This document shows positions 31,462 to 42,462 of a stretch of DNA of 64,000 nucleotides, in pieces. This DNA is from Pezicula radicicola (Eukaryota; Ascomycota; Leotiomycetes; Helotiales; Dermateaceae), in contig PDUO01000014.1 in assembly GCA_003008705.1 (NCBI GenBank), positions 594,696 to 658,695 of the forward strand, written 5' to 3'. The translations under genes and the position numbers were made by a program. How positions within the stretch are numbered: position 1 is the stretch's first letter; each line of letters begins with the position of its first letter. The notes below the pieces were generated by a model. The model saw only the letters and a program-made list of their open reading frames with translations. It made no database searches and had not been told where the DNA came from.

Positions 31462-31703
31462 CTAAACAATTTTTATAGTATCAGGCTCACAATCAACAAA
31501 GAGTGGACAATTATCGTCGTCCTCTCTAGAGTCTTCTCTCCGATGCCTGCTAGGAATCCAAATACCAACACCTATTCTTTCAAACGCATCTGGCGTTGTC
31601 ATAGACTTCTGCAGGACCAAAAACCACGTCTCTGGACCCAATACCATTTCCTTACCATCCACCACCTTTCCTGTAGGAGCTAACCACGAGAATAGTCTGA
31701 AGC
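31462..31703 (-). pseudogene. possible HET-protein C-terminal relic
   Basis: The minus-strand frame reads LFSWLAPTGKVVDGKEMVLG, then ETWFLVLQKSMTTPDAFERI and GVGIWIPS. This resembles the end of HET-domain proteins, where a short hydrophobic strand (LVL) is followed by ERIG and a Trp. A stop codon lies immediately upstream (31703), so it is only a fragment. Resemblance is from pattern and is weak. Confidence 0.3.
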
Positions 31704-32279
31704 ATTAAAAAGGTGGTATGCCCTCATTCGACTGACCATCGCTAGAGCTTCCTCTTCCCCAAGAACAACATTGTTGTTGGCAAGCACCTTCAACCCAGGG
31801 TTTTAATTGGTGTATAGAATGATCGAGCTTCTCAGAGTGGCCCAGATTGAGAAGTGAAGGATTGTTCTCGGAAGGATCGTGATATGGAGTACCTGCATGG
31901 TGGAAGCGGCTACAACCCTGTTCTCCGCCCCTGCACAATTCCCTATTGAGAAGACCACGTTTTGGGCAATGGAAATTTAATGATGGTTTTGTTATCTGCT
32001 GAATGCTCCATCTTGGGATTCTCTATGACTTCCTCCTAAAATATGTGGGTGGAGAAACGTGACGCTTACAATCCGGACTCAAGAGTTTACATTCGTTGTC
32101 AATTTCTAGGTGTCTAACCTACTAAGACCAACAAAGCCATTCCATTGATCCTTGAATAAAAAGACCCTGGATTCAAGAGTCTGGAATCATAACTAAAGTG
32201 GCATTACGTGCCGTAGTTACACACCGTTATATTGACCCCATGTCGAGGAACTCGTCGCTTACTAGCTCTCAGCCTTGCA

Positions 32280-32303
32280 ATCTCTCTCTGTCTCTCTCTC
32301 TCT
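32280..32303. repeat. (CT)n microsatellite
   Basis: TCTCTCTCTG followed by another TCTCTCTCTCTCTG run, interrupted once by G. Confidence 0.8.
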
Positions 32304-33165
32304 GAACAAAGACGACGTTTTGTAGTAACTACTTGTAGGATTTTGTTGGAGGTTCGGAATTCCCGTCAGGTTGTGTCGAACTGACTCTGATGAGGGAACT
32401 ATGTCATACACTAGCTTTCCTTTTTCTGTTCCGTAGACTACAAATATAAGTGAATTAGACAACAAGACGTCCTATGGCAATTTTCTTCGTTAGAATTGTC
32501 AAGTCCTGCTGCTCTCCAGGCTCGACTCAAAATGGAAGTCGTCGATATACTTTGCTCCAGAGTTTTAATGACACACAAGGGCTAGAATGAGACTCGAGGT
32601 CCTTTATTTCATGAGCCAGGAGCAATTCTGGTAAGGCTTGGTGCGTTACCCCAAGTGGAGATGAGATTCAGGGTTCTATAATCTTGGGTCATAGCAAGGC
32701 GCTAATTGTCGGGAACAACCATGAACGGAGTATGTACTATACTTCGCCAGACTTACAAAGTCTCCCTCCCAAGATGCTTCGATGGAGCCTCATATTCTGG
32801 TAATGCCATTCCGCTCTAAGAAAGAAGCCGGCAGGTGTTCGTCTAATGTGGCAAAGCAAAGAGCGAGCGACGAGTGAGGTTATACTTTCGGACTTAAGCC
32901 CCTGTCCTCCCCGCCAAAGTCTCTCTCCACTAATGCAGCCACAGCCAGCTGCGCCTCAGCACAATTCGACTTCACAGCCGTATTACAAGGCAGTGCTCTC
33001 CACATTCCAGCGTAAGATTTGGAAGAATTAATCGTCGCATCGCTGAGAAGAATTCTCCAAGTTCTCCTTCATCTCTCCGACAATGACTCAACAGCCAAAA
33101 CACTCGCACTAGCTGGAGAAAGCTGAATCTAACAGCGACACGTTGACGACGACTACTCCTCCACG

Positions 33166-35271
33166 ATGGATGTAGGCAGACACGATGATGGATGGCAACA
33201 GGTCCGGCCTGCCAATGAGATCCGCGAAGAAGAGCAGATTGCGAAGTGGGAGGCCTCTGCGGGGCATTGGTCGGGCATTGGGAAACACCCGATTGACTTC
33301 CCCGATCATAAGAAGATTCATCTGTCGCAAGACCGGGAATTGGGGACTGGTGCCTTTGGGGTTGTCGAGCGCATAACTTACGGGACGGTTACAATGGCTA
33401 GGAAACAGTACGCCTCCCCTACAGGAACTTTCCAGTGTCAATTGTGCTAATAAAGTTTCCTGTAGCGTTAAATCTCGTCGCAACATACCTTTTGAGAAGC
33501 TACGGGAAGAAGCAAACAATATGGAGAAGCTTGCGCACAGGCACATATTGAAATTAGTAGGCACATACACGCATCGACGAAACAGCCTTTACCTATTGTT
33601 ATACCCTGTGGCTATCTGCGACCTGAGCAAGTTCCTAGAAGACCTCGATGAGATTCAGTCGGAGAGCTTTGCGGATCAGGAAGATGCATACAAACGACTT
33701 CGCCTTCTTGGACTCCAAGATGTCAATTCAAGTACAATTATTCGGGGTCCTGCCAGTTCACCAGGAAGGGCGGCAACAGCTCTCGGCTTCTTGCAGCAGA
33801 TAATGGGTTGCATAACGGAAGCTTTGGCTTATGCTCATGACGAGGGCATACGGCATTGCGATTTGAAGCCCAAGAACATTTTACTTAGCCCAGGCAGAGT
33901 ATATATTACCGATTTTGGAATTTCACGCTATGTGCGAGAATCAGAAAATAGTATTACAAGTGGGAGATATGGAACGCCGTCTTGGCATGCTCCCGAGGTC
34001 GCTGATGAGTCGGAACATCATCTGTCACCCTCTGATATATATTCGCTTGGCTGCATCTTCCTCAACATTGCTACCATTCTTCATGGCGATACGTTGGAGG
34101 CCTATGAGCATGTAATGAAAGAGCCTAATTGGCCTAAGAAATATGAGAAGTTGGAGAAACATCTAAAGGACTTGCGTGTGAGGGTCGCACAGGAAGAGTT
34201 AGAAAATGAAGAGGAACCGACATTCAACGTAAAACACATTCTAGGACTCGTGGGTGACATGCTCAAACGCATTCCAGAAGAGCGGCCAAAGGCTGGAGAA
34301 GTCAATGCAAAACTCTGCGAATTCGGTGGCTTAGACCAGGTCTATCATCTCCCTTGTTGTCATAAGAAAAGCTCACAAGTTTCAGAACTTATAAGTAAGC
34401 TTAGCTCATCTCGTCTCAAAACTATAACTAATTGTTAGTAGATACTAAATTGAGGACTCTCCATGAACTGAATGTTGCTTCAGCCCTCAAGATTTCCCAG
34501 CTAGAAGCAGCAAACACCCAGAAACAGGAACGTATCAATTACCTTGAGTCGGTTCATGGTAACTGGGAGAAGCGTATTGAGAACGAAAGGGAGCATGCTG
34601 GCAAGCAGTATCAAGCCCTGATGAAGAATTACAACCATGAAGTGAATTCACGGAAAGCCCTGGAAGAGCGTGTTAAAGCTTTGGAGGCCGAAGCACAGAA
34701 TCATAGCCGCGGACCATTTCCGTTCCACAATAAAAGAAAGAACAAAGCCAACTTTGCTGCTAATGGAAAGGCAATAAATGGTACTGGTGGTACTAAGAAC
34801 AATCCCCCACCTCTTTTCGGGCAAAATGGTGATGGCACAGTGTTCATGTCCGGAACGACGCAACTGCAGAGAAGAACGACTAGTAACATTCCAATGCCAG
34901 TCAGACCCTCAACTCCCATCCGCACGCCATCTAGGCCATATTATGGGCGAGACCCCGACAGCAATACCAGCACCTTACGAAGTTCGATCCATTCTACCTT
35001 CTCTCGAACTAGCATCAAAACAGATGACTCTGCAAGTTCCGTTGGCGATGCTACTGTAAGGAGCACTTCGCCTCCCTCAAGCCCTACCAAAGACCGGCCC
35101 CACGATACGAGCCAAATTCTAGCCGATTTGAAGATCCCTAGTTCACCTAAGCTGGTAACTACAAAGTCGAGTACGATCTCTAAAGCCAACAGCGCCGCAG
35201 AAGCTCGAGTGGCTGTGACTGGGGCAAAACCTTCATACGCGAGAGCTGTGGCCGGACATGGCGCAGGGTGA
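33166..35271 (+). CDS. protein kinase-like protein with coiled-coil and Ser/Thr/Pro-rich tail
   Basis: Three exons (33166-33407, 33466-34394, 34439-35271) give 667 aa in phase; introns are 58 and 44 nt. The kinase domain begins near residue 55: Gly loop GTGAFGVV (60-67), ATP-binding Lys in ARKHV (Lys80), catalytic HCDLKPKN (His211, Asp213), DFG (230-232), and activation-segment GTPSWHAPEV. The HRD arginine is Cys, but the catalytic Asp is kept, so activity is likely. An insertion between the N- and C-lobes carries a Gln/Asp-rich loop (SESFADQEDAYKRLRLLGLQ). After the kinase follows a coiled coil (about 400-470, ISQLEAANTQKQERINYLES and ALEERVKALEAEAQ) and a basic, Ser/Thr/Pro-rich tail ending KPSYARAVAGHGAG. 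This is a typical fungal orphan kinase architecture of unknown substrate. Intracellular. Confidence 0.88.
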
Positions 35272-36362
35272 GATATTAAACCACAAGGCCAAGTTCAGTT
35301 CGAGATTTGTCTCGTAATCCTGCACATATATTTTTTGGTCACAAGTCCGAGTTTTGCAGGCACTGTGGAAACCTTGTATGGCTATTTCAAGTCGAAATCA
35401 TCGATGCATCTCCCCAGCCACGAGTTCATCCACAGACATTGCCATAAGGGGATTCGAGATAGAGACCTGGAAAGGGATGGTATATTCTTGGGCGCTTACA
35501 ATGGAAGTACCTGGATCCGGTCAGCCTTCATTGCAGTGCAATAACTTGGCATTGGTCGAGTCAAAGAAAAAGCGTTATAGTTACTGAGTTCAACCTCTAT
35601 TAACGTCAGAAATGGCGCCTTTGTCGAGCATGAGGGACTATAGAGAATCTGGAGACAAGCGTTCTGCAGCAAGGAAGCCTCAGCAACGGTACATGGTTGT
35701 GCGACCGAGAGCTAGTTGGGGGCCATACGAATAGGTATGCTATCACGTAAGGATATGGGGCACTTCACTTAAATTATTTCACAAAGAAGAATCACCAACC
35801 AAAGGTTTCCACTTCTCGGTCTAGCCGCCGTTGGCACATGTACAACGTAAAATAAGCGAGGGCCGAAAGGGATCATTGTTGGGCTTTAGGCATTTTGCCA
35901 AAAGCATCCATATAATGGAGAAAACGGTTATCCGTTTCAACAACATAGAAATGCAATTATCTATAAGTTGCATCATCAAGCTATACAATTGCGAAGCTTT
36001 ATTGCGTACAATAGAAATATTCATCTATCCAAATATGTTTTAAGTCAAACATGCTGCTGGTGCTCCAAGCAATTAAGGTCACGGTACAAATATCAAGTCA
36101 AGCTGATACTCAGCAAGAAACGTTGCGCTTTCTAGCACAAAACCCTGTAGTCTCAAACCAAGAGCCAACTGTATACCCATTTTCAAGGATCACCTAACGA
36201 GAAATCATTCGCGTACTGAGGCTCCACAGCTTTTAAGATGGGAAGAGTGCTAGGGCAGAGCACTTGCCTCTCGATCGTTGGTGTCGAAAAGAAAAAGAAT
36301 GTCTTGGGATTCTTCCGTTGGCTGACGATATGCATCAAAGGCGTAAATTTGCTAGTAGGGAA

Positions 36363-36868
36363 CTCTAGATGGAGCTACTAAAGCTTATCGGACCAACAGC
36401 GATATGCAACAAAAGTATAACCAATTACTAGTCTTTAAGCCATAGAGCTTGTACTATCTTTTACAAAAACTAGCGATGTGGGACAGGCTTTCAGGGTAGT
36501 ATCAAGCAGTAAAGCTACTGCATATTAAGCATTTACACTAAACCTACTATCTGATAATACTGTAAGTAAGCCCTGCTGAAAGCTTGTAATAAAGCTAGTA
36601 CGTACTAGCGATGTGCAACAAAATTGTAAGTCGGTTGGACATAAGCTACTAATAGAGATCTAAAAGCTTATCGAGAAAATAACGATATGCAACAAACACG
36701 GAGTTTAGTATTCGGCTCTATTAGTACATTCCACCGTTGAAAGCTTATATAATAGTTAGTAATCTTACATACTAGCCATATACAATAAAAGTATAATCTC
36801 GCCAGTACAAACCTCTAGATAGAGACACTAAAGTTTGATCCATACCCCTAATACGCAACAAACATTTC
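36363..36868. repeat. dispersed copies of a degenerate repeat unit
   Basis: The words AAGCTTATCG and CGATATGCAACAAA recur together at 36381-36414 and 36664-36698; a variant CGATGTGCAACAAA lies at 36608, and TACGCAACAAAC at about 36852. Copies of CTCTAGATGGAGCTACTAAAG (36363) and CTCTAGATAGAGACACTAAAG (36813) also match. Differences are mostly transitions. This looks like an old repeat cluster. Confidence 0.55.
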
Positions 36869-36931
36869 TAATATTATAATGCTGTATTCTAGAACTCAAA
36901 AGGAGGGCCTTTTCAAGAAACTGAGGCAAAG

Positions 36932-36985
36932 TAACTCACTTGGTGTAAATAACTTACTTGGTTTAAGTGACTCACTTGCTTTTAG
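36932..36985. repeat. 18-bp tandem repeat x 3
   Basis: Three consecutive 18-bp units with the pattern TRACTYACTTGSTKTWAR begin at 36932, 36950 and 36968; a fourth more diverged unit may follow to about 37003. It is non-coding. Confidence 0.7.
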
Positions 36986-37364
36986 TAATTTACGTAGTTC
37001 TTGCGATTTCCGGTTCGAGGAATAGAGAAAATTGTTCAATTGGCATCAATGAGACTCATGTCACCGAAAATATGGCAACATATGGCCATTCACATTCAGA
37101 TGTTTGAAGTGTTACCCCAAGGTCAAATCACCCCCGATTTTAAAAATCTAGTAAAGATTAAGTATGTACAATGGAGTCTAATTCATAAGGGTACCAGATC
37201 AAGAACGACCCTTTTTTGGAAACCCCAAAGCAAAACGCCAACTGACACCTCCCTGGAATACCGGCCGAAAAAAATAGTAGTCCGATACTGCTCCAAACCT
37301 TAAACAATTCCACCCCAGTATCCGTATATGTACATAATCATGAGTCCACAAAACTTTGCTGACC

Positions 37365-39164
37365 TTAGTCTTTGGCGTTCAGCTCTCGGGTTTCCCGAAT
37401 TGGTGCCTGGGCAAGCTTGTGAATCTTGTCTTGGGGCAAGTGCTTTGGCTTTACTGCATGCTCGGTCCAAATCTTCAGCGAAATATCGCCTTCTTTTGCA
37501 GGTGTAGGTGCTGGTCGAACAGGTTCAGAAACACCTTCCTCGAGTTTGCTTGGGTTCGGCTTGGGGATTTGATCTTTGAGGAACCGCATGATGAATGTAA
37601 AATCGCCTGGGTTAACATCAAGGCTAGAGTTCAAGAAGTCGTTGGTGTGACTTGTGACCATGATGGGACCTCGCCACTCCTTCCACAAACAATCTTCTCC
37701 CAGTTTTTGAATCCCCATGTTCAGTGGTTCTTTGGGTGCTGTGGCTCTATTCCAGATCTGAAGTCTATGACTAAGCTCCAAGAAAAGTTCGCCACAATTG
37801 ACAGGTGTACCCTTCAGCTCAAGATTCTCTTCATCGAGGTATGAAAGTGAATGCTTGACATCGGGTCCATATTCACCTGGAGAGAGCCAAACAAATTGGG
37901 GATTTTCGTTGGAAGCGGGGAATAACAATGCCCGTCTGTGGTTTGGAGATGGACGTCGTTGATCTCGGAGGAAAGACTGATAGATTTGACAAACACATCT
38001 ATGAAGCTCCCAATCATATGCTTGGCACTCTCTTGAACAGTATTCAACAGAATTGCAAGAACCACACTTGCTCCCAGCGTGATTTCCGCATACTACACAC
38101 AACGATTGGGGGTCAGGTCTACCAGGCTGTTGTGCTGGTTGCATTGGCGCAGCTTGACCTTGTTTTCTGACGATCTGTCGAGCATATGCAGCATTAGCGA
38201 CAGGTCGACTAAACTGTTGTCTTACTTTTATTGGCACAGCTTGACCTCGTTGCGCGGCTCTTTGCCGAGCATATGCATATCTGGGAACAGGTCGACCAGG
38301 CTGTTGTACTGGTTGTATTGGCACAGCTTGAGTTTGTTGCGAGGCGTTTTGTCGAGCATTTGCAGCCAATGCATCCTTCTTCTTCTTGTGAAATTCTTTT
38401 CGGCTCAGAACAGAACTATCCATTTTTCCGTTGGCCCAGCGTTCCTTTAATTTGTCTCCTATCTTTGCTTTCCTCGACCGATTTACACGGCGTCTGCGTA
38501 CTTGCTCACGCTCGGCGAGGTTTTGGATCAAGGATATATGGCGACCATCTTCTGAGTCAGAATCTGGTTCCCAATTTTCGAGTGGGATATCAACGCTGAA
38601 GTATGGCTTTGATTTAGTGACGGTGTTCGGAGTGCTTTGAGCTAGGCTGATGGAAGAGGTTATGTTGCTAGCAGGATTTGCGCGAGATTTTGACGACTTG
38701 GGAGGTGATGAAAGCATAGGACCCAAGACTGATGGGGCTGAGTTGATGGAAGAGGTCATGTTGATAGCCAGAGGCGCGCGACCTTTCAAGGATATGGGAG
38801 TTGATGAAAAGTTAGGGCCAAAGGCTGATGAGGCTTGGTTGATGGAAGAAGTCATTTTGCTAGCGAGATTTGGGCTACTTTTCGATGACTTGGGAGTTGG
38901 TGAAATTTTGGGGCCAAAGGCTGAACTCTTGTCGGTATGGCTTTTGGCTGGTACTAAGGCTGCAGACTGGCGTTGTTGTTGGTGTTGTTGTCCAGGTGGG
39001 ATCACCACAATGGTATCTAGAATTCCTTCGCCACTATCGTAGTCAACATCTGAGTCTTCATTATTGAAAGACATGTTTTCGGCATTCATTGCGCTCTTCT
39101 GTTCTATGGCACTGGACTTTGGTTTGCGCTTGGCATTCGCCAAATGGTTGTTGCGTTCACTCAT
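37365..39164 (-). CDS. MYND-type zinc-finger protein with internal repeats
   Basis: One long coding exon on the minus strand; the ATG at 39164 gives 599 aa. The longer open frame reaching 39206 begins with a TTG and crosses a likely 5' UTR intron (39166-39264, GTAAGT...CTCAG), so I did not use it. The MYND finger lies at about 356-392 (CVVCGNHAGSKCGSCNS, then YCSRECQAYDWELHRCVC) and has the C-x2-C, C-x2-C, C-x3-C and H-x-C zinc ligands in order. Before it are two repeat areas: three Ser-rich units around residues 80-172 (SSAFGP-x-S-x-TP type) and three units with QxVPIxx-Q and GRPVP/AYARQ around 279-351. The N-terminus is acidic. The C-terminal section (FIMRFLKDQIPKPNP) is typical of fungal MYND proteins. 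MYND fingers bind proline-rich partners. Nuclear or cytosolic location is likely; no enzymatic SET domain is present. Confidence 0.85.
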   Translation of the reverse strand: MSERNNHLANAKRKPKSSAIEQKSAMNAENMSFNNEDSDVDYDSGEGILDTIVVIPPGQQHQQQRQSAALVPAKSHTDKSSAFGPKISPTPKSSKSSPNLASKMTSSINQASSAFGPNFSSTPISLKGRAPLAINMTSSINSAPSVLGPMLSSPPKSSKSRANPASNITSSISLAQSTPNTVTKSKPYFSVDIPLENWEPDSDSEDGRHISLIQNLAEREQVRRRRVNRSRKAKIGDKLKERWANGKMDSSVLSRKEFHKKKKDALAANARQNASQQTQAVPIQPVQQPGRPVPRYAYARQRAAQRGQAVPIKVRQQFSRPVANAAYARQIVRKQGQAAPMQPAQQPGRPDPQSLCVVCGNHAGSKCGSCNSVEYCSRECQAYDWELHRCVCQIYQSFLRDQRRPSPNHRRALLFPASNENPQFVWLSPGEYGPDVKHSLSYLDEENLELKGTPVNCGELFLELSHRLQIWNRATAPKEPLNMGIQKLGEDCLWKEWRGPIMVTSHTNDFLNSSLDVNPGDFTFIMRFLKDQIPKPNPSKLEEGVSEPVRPAPTPAKEGDISLKIWTEHAVKPKHLPQDKIHKLAQAPIRETRELNAKD

Positions 39165-41631
39165 GCTGAGAGCGTTGTTCTTGGAAATAAGATGAGAGCG
39201 CGTCAATCTGATTTGAGGGAGATGTCAATTGTAGCCCATCTGGAAGGCAATATTTTTTACTTACAGTGTGGAATTTTGGAAGTAGGCGGTGCTTGCGCGA
39301 AGTGACTTGAAGGATGCGGTCTATAGATCTAGCGAGAGCTATCAGTAAATAATCATGCGGCGCAAATTGTAAAGCATGCGGTGAACTTACTACGAGGTTT
39401 TATACCTTTGGCATTGTAATTTGGAAAGAGAAGAAGAACCTCTTGATGGATGATGGAAGGAAAGTTGGGCGCACAGTAGATTGATAAACAGCAGATGTAA
39501 GCGAGCTAACATCAAAAAGAAAAGGGGTGAATTCGAAGTAGGTTGCGCTAGCGGATATAAAATTTGGGGTAAAATATGTCAATGGATTGTAGTGTATGGT
39601 GAAAATGTTCTATACATATTTCATTATGTCAGATTGTGAATATATATTACGCGGCAGAAGAACGATTCCATACACTTCTAGTGACTCCTTGAACAAAAAC
39701 AATATTGCGGCTAGAGTGGAGTAAGTTCTATTAATGTATTCACTGGATTTACCATGTCTTCCTCTTGTTTTGAAGTGCAAGTAGATTGATTCACTCTCCT
39801 TCCGATCCTTTCTTTTTGGGCAAAAGTTCTTTGGCTATAGTCTTCAAAGAATAGCAAATCCTAGGCTTTGACATAAAGGTTGACATTACATCTACTCTTG
39901 TGTCATATCATCACATCAAATCTCATTGTTCAGCTTGCTTTGGCTCTCTTCTGTTCTGTTCGATTCTTTCTATTGCTTTCCATGTTCTACGACGTCACTT
40001 CCCTGCCCACGCAGAGTAGGTGTTGAAGTAATTCATTTATTGTCATCACTAAAAAAATAAATTCTAGCAACGCCATCATCTCCAGGCTTCCATGCTACTA
40101 TGGCATCCCCGCCAGGTTCTACAACTTTTGAAGTGCTACAATAAAATTAGCGATCAATAGGTAGTCAGTAAGTTTGATTTAGCTTATTAAGAGGAAGCTG
40201 AGAATGGTCGCCTTGGATTATAATACCTCACAACACACTCTAGTGGACTAGGAGGGAGGAAGATCTTTTCAAAGGATAACTCTATGTTTTTGTTTTCTGT
40301 AGAGATTCACATAGGCCCAATTTATCACAAAACTGGTAAACAAAGGCTGATATGATAGCTGGAATGGCAACTAAGTTCATTATTTGCCTTGTCGATCAAT
40401 TAAAATAACACATCTAGTGTACAACAAAATTGGCAGTATTCCTACATGATAGCAAGCACTATTCACAAAATCCTTAAATTTTGATTATCATCAGAGTCTG
40501 GCCTTAACAAATGTAGTACCTCTGTCCGATTTCTAGTAACTTTAAGCTTGTTGTGAATTTGATCATGTTGACTTATTGTACTTTTAAGATGTACCTTTCC
40601 ACTTCAACAAGGTTAACGTAAAATCCTGTATGCCATGTATCTATTTCTGTTGAACATTAGTAACTGTTGCCCACAAATCACGTGTCAGAACTATCGCATG
40701 GGGTATATCCTCATATTAGGTTTATATTCGATACTTTCTAATTTGTAAGATCTGAATCAATTCGCCCTGTTCTGTAACTAAGGCCACGCAAGCCTCATAC
40801 ATTATAAACCACTCATTTTGTATGGTATTCGGGATGAATTCGATGTCTCTCATTCAATACATATAGCCTAGTACTTAACCTCGTAGTCAGAGGGCAAGTA
40901 CGAAGGTACATGGGTTAAGTATTGTTTCCTACCAAGTCAATACTAGATTATGCGCGCTATTTATCCTAGAAGTACAGACTGTTATTGGCCATTGTTAGTC
41001 ATTTATGCTCCAAACGGTTCTCACAGACGTTGCAAGGTACAATACTTAACCCATATACCTCCGTACTCACAATTCACTCATTATATGCATATACAATTTC
41101 CACTAAGTCATAGTTCAATAGTAGCTACTTTTTCTGTTTGTTAATTATTGGTACGGCTAAACATTAATGATCCAGTTTGCATCGTTAACAACACTTTTGC
41201 GACCTGCTGATCCCTGCTCCGATCTGCTAGTCGTTATGCTTAGAAAAGTACCCTGAAAATGCGCAATGCATAACCTAGTCTTTGAGCCACGCATCTTGCG
41301 TGTGAGAGAAACAAAACCGGGTATTTCAATCTACGGTTATTGGAGGAACGCACCTCTAGGAGACTAGGTGCAGACAAACATAAGAATATTTTTACCTAAA
41401 CGGAGCACTTTTGAGGCAGCGGTGCACTTAACTTTGCAAGCAAGTCTTTGGCAGAAGAAACTGGGAGGATTTCTTCTTTTGTGATACGAGCTGTATTTAG
41501 AAACGGAAGTTGCATATTTAGAGACCTGGACTTTGATGAAGCTAATTGCTTGTGTCATTACCTCCTGGAGTTGAAGGCTGCTGCAAGTGTGATATTAGGT
41601 ATCGAAGACCTACAAAAAGCCTCCGTATTTC
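39165..41631. other. 2.4-kb intergenic region
   Basis: No supported gene. A likely 5' UTR intron of the MYND gene occupies 39166-39264. An inverted repeat lies at 40898-41066 (listed). The small plus-strand frame at 41448-41666 starts without ATG and overlaps the 3' end of the next gene. Confidence 0.5.
40898..41066. repeat. 28-bp inverted repeat, 169-bp span
   Basis: The arm at 40898-40925 (GTACGAAGGTACATGGGTTA and onward) is reverse-complementary to 41039-41066 with only two mismatches in 28 bases. The loop is 113 bp. A partial third copy (GTACTTAACCTCGTAG) sits at about 40871. Both arms being almost identical suggests either a young MITE or a hairpin-forming transcript. Confidence 0.8.
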
Positions 41632-42462
41632 TTATATTTGAAGAGTGGAAGTCCAGAACTCTTTAATCGTCCTCCAATATCCTTCAGGGTCCTTCACCAT
41701 ATGGCTAACATGCGCACTACCAACCACCTTCCACCGTTGAACACTAATACCCTTCGCCTCAGCATCCCTCGCATGGCTCTCAACATCCTTCGAGCTAACT
41801 AAAAGATCACTATCACTATAAACATACAATCTCTTCGCTTTTCCATCAAGCAAGTTCGTATCATTTAAAAACTCCCTCACACGCTGAATAGTTGAGGCTG
41901 TTCTGAAAATATTGGATCTAATCCAAGATATTAAAAGCGCAAGACATATTCCTGCTGCTGCTGGATACCATGCCAGTGGGTTTTTGGGAAGTAGCACAGA
42001 CATCGCATTCCACCCGCCTTTTATACTCTCTGTCCCTGGCGCACTATCCAGAACAATGCTCTGAATTCTCAACTTTCCCATCTTTCGACGGACATCAGAT
42101 AAAGTCAAGGCTCCACCATTACTAAACAGATGAACCAAGACTCTCTTATTGACAGATGGATCAGCGTGGATTGCTGCGGGTAGTGGGGACAAGTTTGCTA
42201 GTCGTGAGGATGTGCTTGTAAAGAAGGCTTTGGGGAGAGATCGGATTGCGATAATTCGTGCAGTTGGATAGATGATGTTGTACTGGGATATATATTTTGA
42301 GATTGGACGCTCATTGGCACCCATCCAACCGCATATTATGATGGTCGTCGGATCGTCATTCGACAGATCTTGGGGTGAAGTGGCTAAAGCAACAGGAATG
42401 TAGAGTTCGATGATGGAATTGAGCTTTGTAGATTCGAGTTTTGGTGAAGTGGATGTCAACAT
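41632..42462 (-). CDS. DUF829 / TMEM53-like alpha/beta hydrolase
   Basis: Single exon, 276 aa, minus strand. It follows the DUF829 pattern: an N-terminal beta-strand ending IIICGWMGANERPISKY, a YNIIYPTARIIAI segment, a nucleophile-elbow-like HLFSNGGALT (Ser in F-S-N-G-G), an acidic YSDSDLLVS near the end, and a terminal histidine in VGSAHVSHM. A hydrophobic segment around residues 160-190 (WYPAAAGICLALLISWI) is typical of the family, which includes mammalian TMEM53 and the fungal PaxU-type proteins. Its natural substrate is not known. A membrane-attached cytosolic location is likely. Being related to PaxU does not imply indole-diterpene biosynthesis here: no prenyltransferase or terpene cyclase is nearby. 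Confidence 0.85.
   Translation of the reverse strand: MLTSTSPKLESTKLNSIIELYIPVALATSPQDLSNDDPTTIIICGWMGANERPISKYISQYNIIYPTARIIAIRSLPKAFFTSTSSRLANLSPLPAAIHADPSVNKRVLVHLFSNGGALTLSDVRRKMGKLRIQSIVLDSAPGTESIKGGWNAMSVLLPKNPLAWYPAAAGICLALLISWIRSNIFRTASTIQRVREFLNDTNLLDGKAKRLYVYSDSDLLVSSKDVESHARDAEAKGISVQRWKVVGSAHVSHMVKDPEGYWRTIKEFWTSTLQI

Larger units (their letters stand above)
30693..33165. other. 2.5-kb intergenic region with a HET-type relic
   Basis: No intact gene. It contains a relic of coding sequence on the minus strand (listed separately) and a (CT)n tract at 32280-32303. Frames at 31113, 31705 (minus) and 32846 show no domain. The last part is the promoter and leader of the kinase gene. Confidence 0.5.
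35272..37364. other. 2.1-kb gene-poor region with degenerate repeats
   Basis: No gene. The centre (36360-36870) carries several diverged copies of one approximately 60-bp unit and a separate 18-bp tandem repeat at 36932-36985; both are listed. Remaining sequence is AT-rich without coding signal. Confidence 0.6.

Noticed and set aside
39400..39582. 60-codon minus-strand frame upstream of the MYND gene
   Set aside because: No domain, no splice connection to the MYND coding exon, and it lies in AT-rich leader or promoter sequence.
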